Below, one piece after another: positions 16,662-24,554 of a DNA stretch of 64,000 nt. Origin of the DNA: Pseudomonas paracarnis (GTDB lineage: Bacteria; Pseudomonadota; Gammaproteobacteria; Pseudomonadales; Pseudomonadaceae); NCBI RefSeq assembly GCF_904063055.1, contig NZ_CAJFCN010000010.1, forward strand, positions 124,001-188,000. Reading direction: 5' to 3'. The position numbers and the translations under genes are program-made. Numbering within the stretch: position 1 is the first letter of the stretch; each line of letters starts with the position of its first letter. Under the pieces are notes generated by a model. The model was given only the letters and a program-made list of their open reading frames with translations. It searched no databases and was not told the origin of the DNA.

Positions 16662-17614
16662 GACTCCAGATGGCCGCTGAGCAGTTGCTGCAAGCGGCGC
16701 GGCATCAAGCGCCCGTCATTGCCCAGACAACCAATCGATGCCCCCTCCAGGCTGTGTTCTGCCAGCTCTGACGCCTCTCCAGCCAGCAGCAACGGGCAGT
16801 CGAGGGTGAAGGCCAGGCGATTGAGCCGCGACGCCAGCTCTGCGCCAGGGGCATGGTTGGAAAACAGCACCAGGGCTTGCGGCCGAGTGCGCTCACAGAT
16901 CAGCGTCAACTCATCCAGTGGCTGGCCAACGCCCAGGACCTTGACCGCCAGTTTCTCGCTCGACATCAACAAGCCCGCCACCAGCAACTCCAGCTCACGG
17001 CACTCTCCGGCAATGGCTGACAGCAATACCCTGGGCGCTGGCGAGGCACAGGCCATTTGCAGGCACCGTGCGACACGCGAGCGCAGGAAATTATCGAAGA
17101 ACAGCCACTCGCTGGCTTGGCCAAAGCGGCCTTGGTGACGTAACAACTGCTGCCACAGCGGGACCAAAATGTCTTGGAACACCACGGTTGTCGAATAGAC
17201 GCTGAAGATCTGGCCGTACAACCGGTCGAGCTCACGATCATCAAAAGCACTGATGGCCTGCCGCAGTTGCGCCTGCCATTGGCGCCACTCCAGTTCGGTA
17301 TCGCTGCGTGACGCGGTAGCCGGCTCGTTGGGCTGTGGGTCGCGCGCCAAAAGCTTGCCGACTTTGCTCACCGCCACGCCCCGCTCGATCCAGTCGAGGA
17401 TGCGGTGCACGGTTTCAATATCGGTGCGTGAGTAAAGCCTGTGCCCACTTTCGGTGCGTACAGGCTGGATCAAACCGTAGCGACGCTCCCACGCACGCAA
17501 CGTCACCGGGTTTACACCTGTGAGTCTTGCCACTTCACGAATCGGAAACAGCCCCTCGCAGTCAGAGTGGCTGTCGGCTGTCGTTTCGCGAAGAGGCGCA
17601 GTGATTTCGGGCAT
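16652..17614 (-). CDS. MerR-family regulator of LitR/CarH (PplR) type without B12 ligand
   Basis: A 320-residue regulator: MerR winged helix at about 22-90 (IREVARLTGVNPVTLRAWER) and a C-terminal cobalamin-binding-like domain (about 110-320). In B12-dependent LitR/CarH the lower ligand lies in DxHxxG; here the equivalent reads ECRELE, so the histidine is absent. That matches class II LitR proteins (PplR1-3 of P. putida), which depend on short LOV proteins rather than B12. The neighbouring LOV gene fits this. Expected to control light-inducible genes, possibly including the adjacent pterin operon. Confidence 0.85.
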   Translation of the reverse strand: MPEITAPLRETTADSHSDCEGLFPIREVARLTGVNPVTLRAWERRYGLIQPVRTESGHRLYSRTDIETVHRILDWIERGVAVSKVGKLLARDPQPNEPATASRSDTELEWRQWQAQLRQAISAFDDRELDRLYGQIFSVYSTTVVFQDILVPLWQQLLRHQGRFGQASEWLFFDNFLRSRVARCLQMACASPAPRVLLSAIAGECRELELLVAGLLMSSEKLAVKVLGVGQPLDELTLICERTRPQALVLFSNHAPGAELASRLNRLAFTLDCPLLLAGEASELAEHSLEGASIGCLGNDGRLMPRRLQQLLSGHLESQA

Positions 17615-17660
17615 CAGCGGTCAAAAAACTTGTATGAATTTGAACACCATTTAACGCCGA

Positions 17661-17678
17661 TTGAACTGCATGATTCAA
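17661..17678. promoter_or_regulatory. TTGAA-N8-TTCAA inverted repeat between the MerR gene and the pterin operon
   Basis: Short dyad with 5-bp arms lying between the MerR start (17614) and the divergent 17828 gene. It could be an operator for either. It does not match the published PplR1 repeat TRTACA-N12-TGTAYA. Confidence 0.25.
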
Positions 17679-17827
17679 GATCTACGGCGATCCATCCGAA
17701 GTTTCTGGCGTATTTGGGCAAATCCGGAATAATCCTTGCCTGTTCTTTTGCGTCGCTGCACCACCCCGCAGCCTCGTTCGTGCACAGCCTACCCGGCTCG
17801 GCGCACTTGCTGATTTGGAGATATACG

Positions 17828-18385
17828 ATGTCTACCTCACCCGTCACCTTGATGGTTGCGCGCCGCGTGGCCAAAGGTCGCTACGAAGAACTGATGGCCT
17901 GGCTGCGTGAAGGCGAGCAATTGGCGACTGACTTCCCCGGTTACCTGGGTTCCGGCGTGCTGGCCCCGCCACCCCATGATGATGAGTTCCAGATCATCTT
18001 CCGCTTTGCCGATGAAAAAACCCTGCATGCCTGGGAATTCTCCGCGTCGCGCAGCGCGTGGCTGAGCCGAGGCAGCGAGCTGTTTGCCGACCCGTCGGAA
18101 CACCGCGTCAGCGGTATCGATGGCTGGTTTGGCGCAGTGGGTGCCCGCCCGCCACGCTGGAAACAGGCGGTGGCCATCTGGTTGGCTTTTTTCCCGGTAT
18201 CGCTGCTGTTCAACTTCGGCCTGGGCTCGCTGCTCAGCGAGTTAGACCTGTTCAGCCGCGTACTGGTCAGCACCGCTGCCCTGACCCCGTTGATGGTTTA
18301 CCTCTTTATACCGCTGTCGACCCATCTGCTGGCGAACTGGCTGCACCCTTCGCCCCCTCGCAAGGTCACCGAAGCAGCCGCTTGA
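17828..18385 (+). CDS. ABM-domain protein with C-terminal membrane helices
   Basis: A 185-residue protein. Residues 1-95 form an antibiotic-biosynthesis-monooxygenase-like ferredoxin fold (VTLMVARRVAKGRYEELMAWL ... FRFADEKTLHAWE), and residues about 115-170 form two membrane helices. ABM domains bind small aromatics or act as cofactor-free oxygenases; a membrane-tethered form is known in Pseudomonas but uncharacterised. The start at 17828 has GGAG 9 nt upstream; the longer frame overlaps the MerR promoter. It lies 57 bp before folM and probably heads that operon. Confidence 0.8.
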   Translation: MSTSPVTLMVARRVAKGRYEELMAWLREGEQLATDFPGYLGSGVLAPPPHDDEFQIIFRFADEKTLHAWEFSASRSAWLSRGSELFADPSEHRVSGIDGWFGAVGARPPRWKQAVAIWLAFFPVSLLFNFGLGSLLSELDLFSRVLVSTAALTPLMVYLFIPLSTHLLANWLHPSPPRKVTEAAA

Positions 18386-18442
18386 GTACAGGGAGGCCGG
18401 GGCGCTGGTATAGTTTGAGCCTGCCAGCGACTTGAGCCTCCC

Positions 18443-19153
18443 ATGAATGCAACCAACGCTCCGATCCTGATCACCGGTGCCGGCCAGCGTGTCGGCCTGC
18501 ATTGCGCCGAGCGCCTGTTGGATGAAGGCCAAGCCGTGATTTTCAGCTACCGCAGCGAACGCCCCGGCGTGCAGGCGCTGCGTGAGCGCGGTGCCATCGG
18601 CGTGTTTGCCGATTTCTCCAGCGAAGCCGGAGTGCTGGCTTTCATTGGCGCAGTGAAAACCCATACTCAAAGCCTGCGAGCAATCATCCACAACGCTTCA
18701 GCCTGGGTCGCCGAAACCCCGGGCGACGAAAGCCGTGCCTTTATCGACATGTTCAGCGTGCACATGCTTGCGCCGTACCTGATCAACCTGCATTGTTCAC
18801 CTTTGCTGCAACGCTCGACACCCGCCGATATCGTGCATATCAGCGACGACGTGGTGCGCAAGGGCAGCCGGCAGCACATCGCCTATGGCGCCACCAAGGC
18901 CGGGCTGGACAGCCTCACGTTATCGTTTGCCGCACAGTTCGCGCCGCTGATCAAGGTCAACGGCATCGCACCGGCGATGGTGATGTTCAACGAAGGCGAT
19001 GACGCGGCCTATCGCGCCAAAGTCCTGGCCAAGTCGGCCCTGGGCATCGAGCCCGGACCCGAGGTGATCTACCAGAGCGTGCGTTACCTGCTGGACAATC
19101 CCTATGTCACCGGTACCACCCTGACCGTCAACGGCGGGCGGCATATCAAGTAA
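18443..19153 (+). CDS. folM: Dihydromonapterin reductase FolM
   Basis: A 236-residue SDR of the FolM/pteridine-reductase group. It has an N-terminal ITGAGQRVG coenzyme motif (9-17), an NAS motif near 87, and YGATK active-site Tyr/Lys near 152-156. FolM reduces dihydromonapterin (and weakly dihydrofolate) with NADPH. The context with folE and folX, which supply its substrate, makes the assignment strong: the product tetrahydromonapterin is the cofactor of Pseudomonas phenylalanine hydroxylase. folE starts 20 bp after its stop. Confidence 0.92.
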   Translation: MNATNAPILITGAGQRVGLHCAERLLDEGQAVIFSYRSERPGVQALRERGAIGVFADFSSEAGVLAFIGAVKTHTQSLRAIIHNASAWVAETPGDESRAFIDMFSVHMLAPYLINLHCSPLLQRSTPADIVHISDDVVRKGSRQHIAYGATKAGLDSLTLSFAAQFAPLIKVNGIAPAMVMFNEGDDAAYRAKVLAKSALGIEPGPEVIYQSVRYLLDNPYVTGTTLTVNGGRHIK

Positions 19154-19173
19154 GCCGTTTGCGAGGATGTTGT

Positions 19174-19734
19174 ATGACCTTATCCCTGCCCCACCACTAC
19201 CGCGAGATCCTCAAGGGCCTGGGCGAAGACCCGCAGCGCGAGGGCCTGCTCGACACGCCCAAGCGTGCCGCCAAGGCCATGCAGTACCTGTGTCATGGCT
19301 ATGAGCAGAACCTGGAAGAAATCGTCAACGGCGCACTGTTCGCGTCCGACAATGACGAGATGGTGATCCTCAAGGACATCGAGTTGTATTCGTTGTGCGA
19401 GCATCACCTGCTGCCCTTCATCGGCAAGGCCCATGTGGCCTATATTCCAACCGGCAAGGTGCTGGGCCTGTCAAAACTGGCGCGCATTGTCGACATGTTC
19501 GCCCGGCGCCTGCAGATCCAGGAAAACCTCACGCGGCAAATCGCCGACGCCATCCAGGACGTGACCCAGGCCGCCGGCGTGGCGGTGGTGATCGAAGCCA
19601 AGCACATGTGCATGATGATGCGCGGCGTGGAGAAACAGAATTCAACCATGAACACCTCGGTGATGCTCGGCGCCTTTCGCGAGTCGAACACCACCCGCAT
19701 GGAGTTCCTGCAACTGATTGGACGGAGCAAGTAG
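19174..19734 (+). CDS. folE: GTP cyclohydrolase I
   Basis: Type IA GTP cyclohydrolase, 186 residues, which makes 7,8-dihydroneopterin triphosphate from GTP. Zinc ligands are visible in SLCEHHLLPF (C about 75, H about 78) and in the later CMMMRGV segment (C about 146). GLSKLARIVDMFARRLQ and QNSTMNTS are family signatures. The start at 19174 (MTLSLPHHY) follows GAGG; the longer frame lacks a site. folX begins 2 bp after its stop, so the two are tightly coupled. folE genes of P. putida are reported light-inducible. Confidence 0.95.
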   Translation: MTLSLPHHYREILKGLGEDPQREGLLDTPKRAAKAMQYLCHGYEQNLEEIVNGALFASDNDEMVILKDIELYSLCEHHLLPFIGKAHVAYIPTGKVLGLSKLARIVDMFARRLQIQENLTRQIADAIQDVTQAAGVAVVIEAKHMCMMMRGVEKQNSTMNTSVMLGAFRESNTTRMEFLQLIGRSK

Positions 19735-19736
19735 CA

Positions 19737-20108
19737 ATGCCACAACTTCAACCAGGCATGGCGCGTATCCGGGTCAAGGACCTGTGCCTGCGCACCTTTA
19801 TCGGCATCAACGAGGACGAAATCCTCAACAAACAGGATGTGCTGATCAACCTGACCATCCTGTATGCCGCCCAGGAAGCCGTGCGTGACAACGACATCGA
19901 CCACGCCCTGAACTACCGCACCATCACCAAGGCCATCATCGCTCACGTCGAAGGCAATCGCTTTGCCCTGCTGGAGCGCCTGACCCAGGAACTGCTGGAC
20001 CTGGTGATGAGCAACGAATCGGTGCTGTACGCCGAAGTCGAAGTGGACAAGCCCCACGCGCTGCGCTTTGCCGAGTCGGTTTCGATCACTCTGGCCGCCA
20101 GCCGCTGA
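19737..20108 (+). CDS. folX: Dihydroneopterin triphosphate 2'-epimerase FolX
   Basis: A 123-residue member of the FolB/FolX tunnelling fold. It contains the FIGINEDEILNKQDVLINL start and HALNYRTITKAI, and ends with VEVDKPHALRFAESVSITL. The genetic context (folM-folE-folX) favours FolX over the aldolase FolB. It converts dihydroneopterin triphosphate to dihydromonapterin triphosphate. It starts directly after folE with GGAG inside the folE end. Confidence 0.92.
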   Translation: MPQLQPGMARIRVKDLCLRTFIGINEDEILNKQDVLINLTILYAAQEAVRDNDIDHALNYRTITKAIIAHVEGNRFALLERLTQELLDLVMSNESVLYAEVEVDKPHALRFAESVSITLAASR

Positions 20109-20123
20109 TACTAAGTGAGCCCT

Positions 20124-20420
20124 ATGAACGACCAACAACGCCTCGAACTCGAAGCCGCCGCCTTTCGCCGATTGGTGGCCCACCTGGACAGCCGCAAGGA
20201 TGTGCAGAATATCGACCTGATGAACCTCGCCGGCTTCTGCCGCAACTGCCTGTCCAAGTGGTACAAGGCCGAGGCCGACGAACGCCAGATCGAGGTCAGC
20301 CTCGATGAGGCCCGTGAAGTGGTGTACGGCATGCCGTACGCCGAGTGGAAAGCCCAATACCAGCAAGAAGCCAACGCCGACCAACAGGCCGCGTTTGCCA
20401 AAGGAAAGCCTCATGACTGA
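20124..20420 (+). CDS. DUF1244 family protein
   Basis: A 98-residue small soluble helical protein with the DUF1244 core: FRRLVAHLDSRKDVQNIDLM, then FCRNCLSKWY and GMPYAEWKAQYQ. The CRNC pair is conserved, but no function is known to me. The start at 20124 is chosen over a GTG three codons earlier. Its 3' end overlaps the next gene by 8 bp, so it belongs to the pterin operon transcript or its tail. Confidence 0.85.
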   Translation: MNDQQRLELEAAAFRRLVAHLDSRKDVQNIDLMNLAGFCRNCLSKWYKAEADERQIEVSLDEAREVVYGMPYAEWKAQYQQEANADQQAAFAKGKPHD

Positions 20421-20751
20421 TTTGAACACCCTGCGCGCCAGCCTCAACAGTGGCGAACACCTCTTTGCCGACACCCTGGCGTTCGTCGCGGCCGGTTACA
20501 ACTACCAGCCGCAAGCTTTCACCAACGGCGGTGTGGAAAACGCTGCCGGACAGAACGAAGGTTCGTGCAAGACCCTGGGTTTGGCGCTGCTGGAAGGGTT
20601 GAGTGATAAGGAAGCACTGCTAGCGTTTGGTGAGCATTATCGGTCGGTGGTGGCGACGCCTGAGGGCAGTGACCATGGCAATATCCGAGCGTTGATTGCC
20701 CATGGGCTGGCCGCAGTGAAGTTTGCTGAACAGCCTCTGACTCGCCGCTGA
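20413..20751 (+). CDS. HopJ-family protein
   Basis: A 112-residue protein of the HopJ family (SLNSGEHLFADTLAFVAAGYNYQPQAFTNGG ... QNEGSCKTLGLALL, in short motifs). The name comes from a P. syringae screen, but the family is widespread in organisms without type III secretion, and no secretion signal or type III genes are seen here. A housekeeping role is more likely. Translationally coupled to DUF1244 by an 8-bp overlap. Confidence 0.82.
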   Translation: MTDLNTLRASLNSGEHLFADTLAFVAAGYNYQPQAFTNGGVENAAGQNEGSCKTLGLALLEGLSDKEALLAFGEHYRSVVATPEGSDHGNIRALIAHGLAAVKFAEQPLTRR

Positions 20752-20773
20752 TTTAATAATCAACCCCGCTCAA

Positions 20774-20846
20774 TGTAGGAACCGGGCTTGCCCGCGAGGG
20801 CGGTGGTGACTATCACACCGCTATCGCAGGCAAGCCAGCTCCCACA
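20774..20846. repeat. REP inverted pair
   Basis: A variant direct arm (TGTAGGAACCGGGCTTGCC) and a standard inverted arm ending at 20846, between the HopJ-like gene and trxB, which are convergent. Confidence 0.82.
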
Positions 20847-20881
20847 TTTGTTTTGCGGTGTCTCGGCTAGATCGCAGGCAT

Positions 20882-20908
20882 AAAAAAACCGGCTTTCGCC
20901 GGTTTTTT
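20882..20908. terminator. Bidirectional intrinsic terminator (HopJ-like gene / trxB)
   Basis: AAAAAACCGGC, loop TTTC, GCCGGTTTTTT. Symmetric A and T tracts terminate both convergent genes. Confidence 0.9.
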
Positions 20909-20921
20909 CAATTTCACAGGT

Positions 20922-21884
20922 TTAGAACGAAGCGTCCTTCAAACCGTCGAGGTAACGCTCGGCATCCAGGGCCGCCATGCAACCGGCGCCGGCCGAGGTG
21001 ATGGCCTGGCGGTAGACGTGGTCTGCCACGTCGCCGGCAGCGAAGATACCTTCGATGTTGGTCGCGGTCGCATTGCCTTCACGGCCACCTTGCACCACCA
21101 GGTACCCGTCTTTGGCTTCCAGCACGCCTTCGAACAGCGAGGTGTTCGGGGTGTGGCCGATGGCGATGAACACACCGTCGACTTTCAGCTCGTCGAAGCT
21201 GCCGTCGTTGTTTTTCAGACGGGCACCGGTCACACCCATGTTGTCGCCCAGGACTTCATCCAGGGTGGCGTTGAGCTTGAGGATGATCTTGCCTTCGGCG
21301 ACACGGGCGTGCAGCTTGTCGATCAGGATCTTCTCGGCGCGGAAGGTCTCGCGGCGGTGAACCAGGGTCACGGTGCTGGCGATGTTGGCCAGGTACAGCG
21401 CCTCTTCCACAGCAGTGTTGCCACCGCCGACCACGGCAACCGGCTTGTTGCGGTAGAAGAAACCATCGCAAGTGGCGCAGGCCGAAACGCCCTTGCCCAT
21501 GAACGCTTCTTCCGAAGGCAGGCCCAGGTAACGCGCACTGGCGCCGGTGGCGATGATCAGCGCGTCGCAGGTATACACACCGCTGTCACCGGTCAGGCTG
21601 TAAGGCTTTTTCGAGAAGTCGACCTTGTTGATATGGTCGAAGACAATCTCGGTTTCAAAGCGCTCGGCGTGCTCTTTCATCCGCTCCATCAGCACCGGGC
21701 CGGTCAAGCCGTGGACATCGCCAGGCCAGTTGTCGACTTCAGTAGTGGTGGTCAACTGACCGCCCGCCTGCATGCCGGTGATCAGCAGCGGCTTGAGATT
21801 GGCCCGGGCAGCGTAGACAGCGGCGCTGTAACCGGCAGGGCCGGAACCGAGAATAATCACTCGGGAATGACGGGTATCAGACAT
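20922..21884 (-). CDS. trxB: Thioredoxin reductase
   Basis: A 320-residue NADPH:thioredoxin flavoprotein reductase. Seen: N-terminal FAD motif GSGPAGYSAAVYAAR (12-26), redox pair CATC (about 136-139), NADPH motif VGGGNTAVEEA (about 153-163) and C-terminal FAD motif GIFAAGDV. Length and motifs are canonical. The leader upstream carries a terminator-like hairpin and a second GC-rich hairpin, suggesting post-initiation control. cysZ lies divergent beyond a 293-bp region. Confidence 0.96.
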   Translation of the reverse strand: MSDTRHSRVIILGSGPAGYSAAVYAARANLKPLLITGMQAGGQLTTTTEVDNWPGDVHGLTGPVLMERMKEHAERFETEIVFDHINKVDFSKKPYSLTGDSGVYTCDALIIATGASARYLGLPSEEAFMGKGVSACATCDGFFYRNKPVAVVGGGNTAVEEALYLANIASTVTLVHRRETFRAEKILIDKLHARVAEGKIILKLNATLDEVLGDNMGVTGARLKNNDGSFDELKVDGVFIAIGHTPNTSLFEGVLEAKDGYLVVQGGREGNATATNIEGIFAAGDVADHVYRQAITSAGAGCMAALDAERYLDGLKDASF

Positions 21885-21927
21885 GACTCACTCCTACCGA
21901 CCGCCCAAACCACAGGGCGGCGGGAAT

Positions 21928-21976
21928 AAAAAAGGACCGCGAAGCACTTGGGGAAGGCTTTGACTCGCCAGGTCCT
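21928..21976 (-). terminator. Terminator-like structure in the trxB leader (possible attenuator)
   Basis: On the minus strand GGACC at 21975-21971 pairs with GGTCC at 21938-21934; GCG/CGC and AAGC/GCTT pair inside this, and six U residues follow (21933-21928). No minus-strand gene lies upstream. A possible promoter (TTGCCC, 18 nt, CATTAT) is just ahead. The structure would stop transcription about 45-50 bp before the trxB ATG, as in an attenuator, or end a very short RNA. A second hairpin (21901-21920, CCGCCC/GGGCGG) precedes the ribosome site. Confidence 0.45.
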
Positions 21977-22177
21977 GAAAATAATGGGTGCAGCGTATCG
22001 AGGGGGGCAAGATTAAGGAAATACGCATTAACAATCCAGCTCATAGGTGTTCTCTATGTGCGCAATTAAGTTAATCGACACCTTTGTAACCCTGGATGTC
22101 GCCTACCTGCCCGCGCTTTCACAACAGGTGCAAAGCCGGTAAGGTCGGCGCGTTCGCCATTTTGCTCGGAGTATTCC

Positions 22178-22942
22178 ATGCCCGCCCCTGCTCTTTCCGG
22201 CCCGCAATACCTGCGTGAAGGCCTCAAACTGGTGTTGAGCCCTGGCCTGCGCCTGTTCGTGTTGCTGCCGTTGGCGATCAACCTGGTGCTGTTCGTCGGG
22301 TTGATCTATTTCGCCGGCCATCAGTTCAGCCTGTGGGTCGATAGCTTGATGCCGACGCTGCCCCACTGGCTAGGCTTTTTGAATTACCTGTTGTGGCCGC
22401 TGTTTGTTGTGCTGGTGGTGCTGATGGTGTTTTTCACGTTCACCATGCTCGCCAATATCATCGCCGCGCCGTTCAACGGGTTTCTCGCCGAGAAGGTCGA
22501 GGTCGTGGTACGTGGCACCGACGACTTCCCGCCGTTCAGTTGGACCGAACTGGCCGCCATGGTCCCACGCACCCTGGCGCGGGAGATGCGCAAGCTGGGT
22601 TACTTCCTGCCACGTGCCATCGGCCTGTTTATCCTGTCGTTCATCCCGGTGGTCAACCTGATCGCGGCGCCGTTGTGGCTGCTGTTTGGCGTCTGGATGA
22701 TGGCGATCCAGTACATCGACTACCCGGCCGATAACCATAAGCTGGGCTGGAACGAGATGCTCGCATGGCTGCGCCAGAAACGCTGGCAGAGCATGAGTTT
22801 TGGCGGCATTGTCTACCTGGTACTGCTGGTGCCGGTGGTCAACCTGTTGATGATGCCAGCGGCGGTGGCCGGCGCAACGTTGTTCTGGGTGCGTGAACAA
22901 GGCGCCGAGGCGATGGCGCAGCAAGCGGTGGCCAAGTCATAA
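22178..22942 (+). CDS. cysZ: CysZ-like sulfate permease
   Basis: A 254-residue inner-membrane protein with several hydrophobic helices and the EI24/CysZ family signature (LREGLKLVLSPGLRLFVLLP near the N terminus, NIIAAPFNGFLAEKVE near 100, RELGYFLPRA-like segment near 145, PLWLLFGVWMMAIQYIDYPADNH). CysZ mediates sulfate entry for cysteine synthesis. The start at 22178 has GGAG at 9 nt. Divergent from trxB. Confidence 0.88.
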   Translation: MPAPALSGPQYLREGLKLVLSPGLRLFVLLPLAINLVLFVGLIYFAGHQFSLWVDSLMPTLPHWLGFLNYLLWPLFVVLVVLMVFFTFTMLANIIAAPFNGFLAEKVEVVVRGTDDFPPFSWTELAAMVPRTLAREMRKLGYFLPRAIGLFILSFIPVVNLIAAPLWLLFGVWMMAIQYIDYPADNHKLGWNEMLAWLRQKRWQSMSFGGIVYLVLLVPVVNLLMMPAAVAGATLFWVREQGAEAMAQQAVAKS

Positions 22943-22996
22943 ATCCATCATCGCACTGACACAATGGCGACATGGCCCACGCCGACACTGTGGGTC

Positions 22997-24175
22997 ATGA
23001 CGACAGCCTCGCTTCACATCACCCTCATTACCGAAACCTTCCCGCCGGAAATCAACGGGGTGGCCAATACCCTTGGCCGCCTGTGCGAGGGTTTGCGCTC
23101 ACGCGGCCATCAGGTCGAACTGGTGCGCCCACGTCAGAACACCGATAAGAGCCGATCAAGTGACGATCAACTGCTGCTGTGCCGCGGCTGGCCATTACCC
23201 GGTTACCCAGGGCTGCAATGGGGCCAATCGTCGATGCGAAAACTGCTCCGACGCTGGAGCCGGCAGCGCCCGGATGTGTTGTATATCGCCACCGAAGGGC
23301 CGCTGGGATTGTCCGCTTTGCGGGCGGCGCGGCGGTTGGGAATCAGCGTCGTCAGCGGCTTTCATACCAACTTTCAGCAGTATTCGAACCAGTACGGCTT
23401 GAGCCTGCTCAGTCGCGTGGTCACCCATTACCTGCGCTGGTTTCACAACCGCTCGAGCCTGACCCTGGTACCGAGCGCCAGTCAGCGTCTGGAACTGGAG
23501 CGTCGGCATTTTGAGCGCTTGGGGATGTTGGCCAGAGGCGTCGACAGCCAACTGTTCCACCCCGCCAAACGCGACAGCACTCTGCGCGAACGCTGGGCAT
23601 TGAATAATGAGCAAATCGCAGTACTGCATGTAGGACGACTGGCTCAGGAAAAGAACCTGGGACTGCTCAAGCGCTGTTTCGAGACCTTGCAAGACAGATA
23701 CCCACTGCGTCAGATGAAACTGATCATCGTTGGTGATGGGCCGCAACGAGCCATGCTGGAGAAAGACCTTCCCGACGCCATTTTCTGCGGTGCCTTGCGC
23801 GGTGAAGAACTGGCTCGTCATTACGCATCCGGCGATGTGTTCCTGTTCCCCAGCCTGACCGAAACATTCGGTAATGTGGTTTTGGAGGCCATGGCTTCAG
23901 GACTGGGAGTTGTGGCCTACGACCAGGCAGCCGCCACCCAGCATATTCGTCATGGCTATAACGGGGTGCTGGCGATGCCGGGGGATGAAAATGCGTTTTG
24001 CGATGCCGCCAATTGGCTGCTGGAGGACGCAGAAGGTTTACGCCGTATGCGCCTCAATGCCCGTCAACACGCAAGCCGCCAAGGCTGGCCAGCGATTGTC
24101 GAGCAATTCGAGCATCAGTTACGTGGGGTGTGCGGGGAGAGTTTTGACCTTCCAACGCAACCTTACGTGCGCTGA
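22997..24175 (+). CDS. Glycosyltransferase family 4 protein
   Basis: A 392-residue GT-B glycosyltransferase. It starts with ITETFPPEINGVANTLGRL, has GFHTNFQQYS in the acceptor domain, LHVGRLAQEKNLGLL opening the donor domain, and FLFPSLTETFGNVVLEAMASGLGVVAYDQ carrying the E-x7-E donor-binding pattern. Bacterial relatives glycosylate diacylglycerol or cell-surface glycans; the acceptor here is unknown. The start at 22997 (MTTASLH) is preferred because the motif begins directly after it; ATG 22964 is possible but lacks a ribosome site. Confidence 0.85.
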   Translation: MTTASLHITLITETFPPEINGVANTLGRLCEGLRSRGHQVELVRPRQNTDKSRSSDDQLLLCRGWPLPGYPGLQWGQSSMRKLLRRWSRQRPDVLYIATEGPLGLSALRAARRLGISVVSGFHTNFQQYSNQYGLSLLSRVVTHYLRWFHNRSSLTLVPSASQRLELERRHFERLGMLARGVDSQLFHPAKRDSTLRERWALNNEQIAVLHVGRLAQEKNLGLLKRCFETLQDRYPLRQMKLIIVGDGPQRAMLEKDLPDAIFCGALRGEELARHYASGDVFLFPSLTETFGNVVLEAMASGLGVVAYDQAAATQHIRHGYNGVLAMPGDENAFCDAANWLLEDAEGLRRMRLNARQHASRQGWPAIVEQFEHQLRGVCGESFDLPTQPYVR

Positions 24176-24324
24176 ACAATCGGTCAATGATCAAACGCAT
24201 GGCGAGCCTGCTACCGGCCACTCAAGTTTTGCCTGGTATTTAAACCGGGAACCAACGGTTGCGTAACGCCAATCATAGAGACCTGCCGATCAAGCAGGCC
24301 CTTTGAATATGGAGATAATGAACA

Positions 24325-24504
24325 ATGCCAATTTATGGAATGGGTGTACGCAATGGCGTCAACATGCCAACCGCGGAGTGGACACGCCAGCAACAATGGC
24401 TGGATCAATCCCGTGCAGAACCGCCAACCTACGGCCAGCCTGGGCACAAAGATGGGCTCAAGACTGATCATCACAAAGAGCTGAATAAGCGGCCAGAGTA
24501 TTAA
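24325..24504 (+). CDS. Small hypothetical protein (59 residues)
   Basis: An ATG with GGAG 10 nt upstream (24311-24314) opens a 59-codon frame ending TAA at 24504. The product is hydrophilic, glycine-, proline- and charge-rich (begins MPIYGMGVRNG, ends NKRPEY), with no signal peptide or membrane helix. I do not recognise a family. It lies 150 bp after the glycosyltransferase and is followed by a hairpin at 24521-24546. Ribosome site, length and codon use suggest a real gene. Confidence 0.6.
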   Translation: MPIYGMGVRNGVNMPTAEWTRQQQWLDQSRAEPPTYGQPGHKDGLKTDHHKELNKRPEY

Positions 24505-24520
24505 TCACTAAAGCAACAGA

Positions 24521-24546
24521 ACTCCCTGTGCCCCATCACAGGGAGT
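24521..24546. terminator. Hairpin between small ORF and old yellow enzyme gene
   Basis: ACTCCCTGTG, loop CCCCAT, CACAGGGAGT: a perfect 10-bp stem between convergent genes. The T tracts are poor on both strands, so it may be a weak terminator or a 3' stabiliser. Confidence 0.5.
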
Positions 24547-24554
24547 CCGAGTCC

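Noticed and set aside
15404..17827. PplR1-type sites (TRTACA-N12-TGTAYA) in the light module
   Set aside because: I looked in both divergent gaps and found no convincing pair; only weak half-sites such as TTGTATGA near 17631.
20413..20751. A type III secreted effector (HopJ)
   Set aside because: Family name only; no hrp box, chaperone or secretion genes nearby, and homologues occur in non-pathogens.
22055..22141. A 28-codon frame upstream of cysZ
   Set aside because: No ribosome site, composition ordinary, and it lies in the probable trxB/cysZ promoter region.
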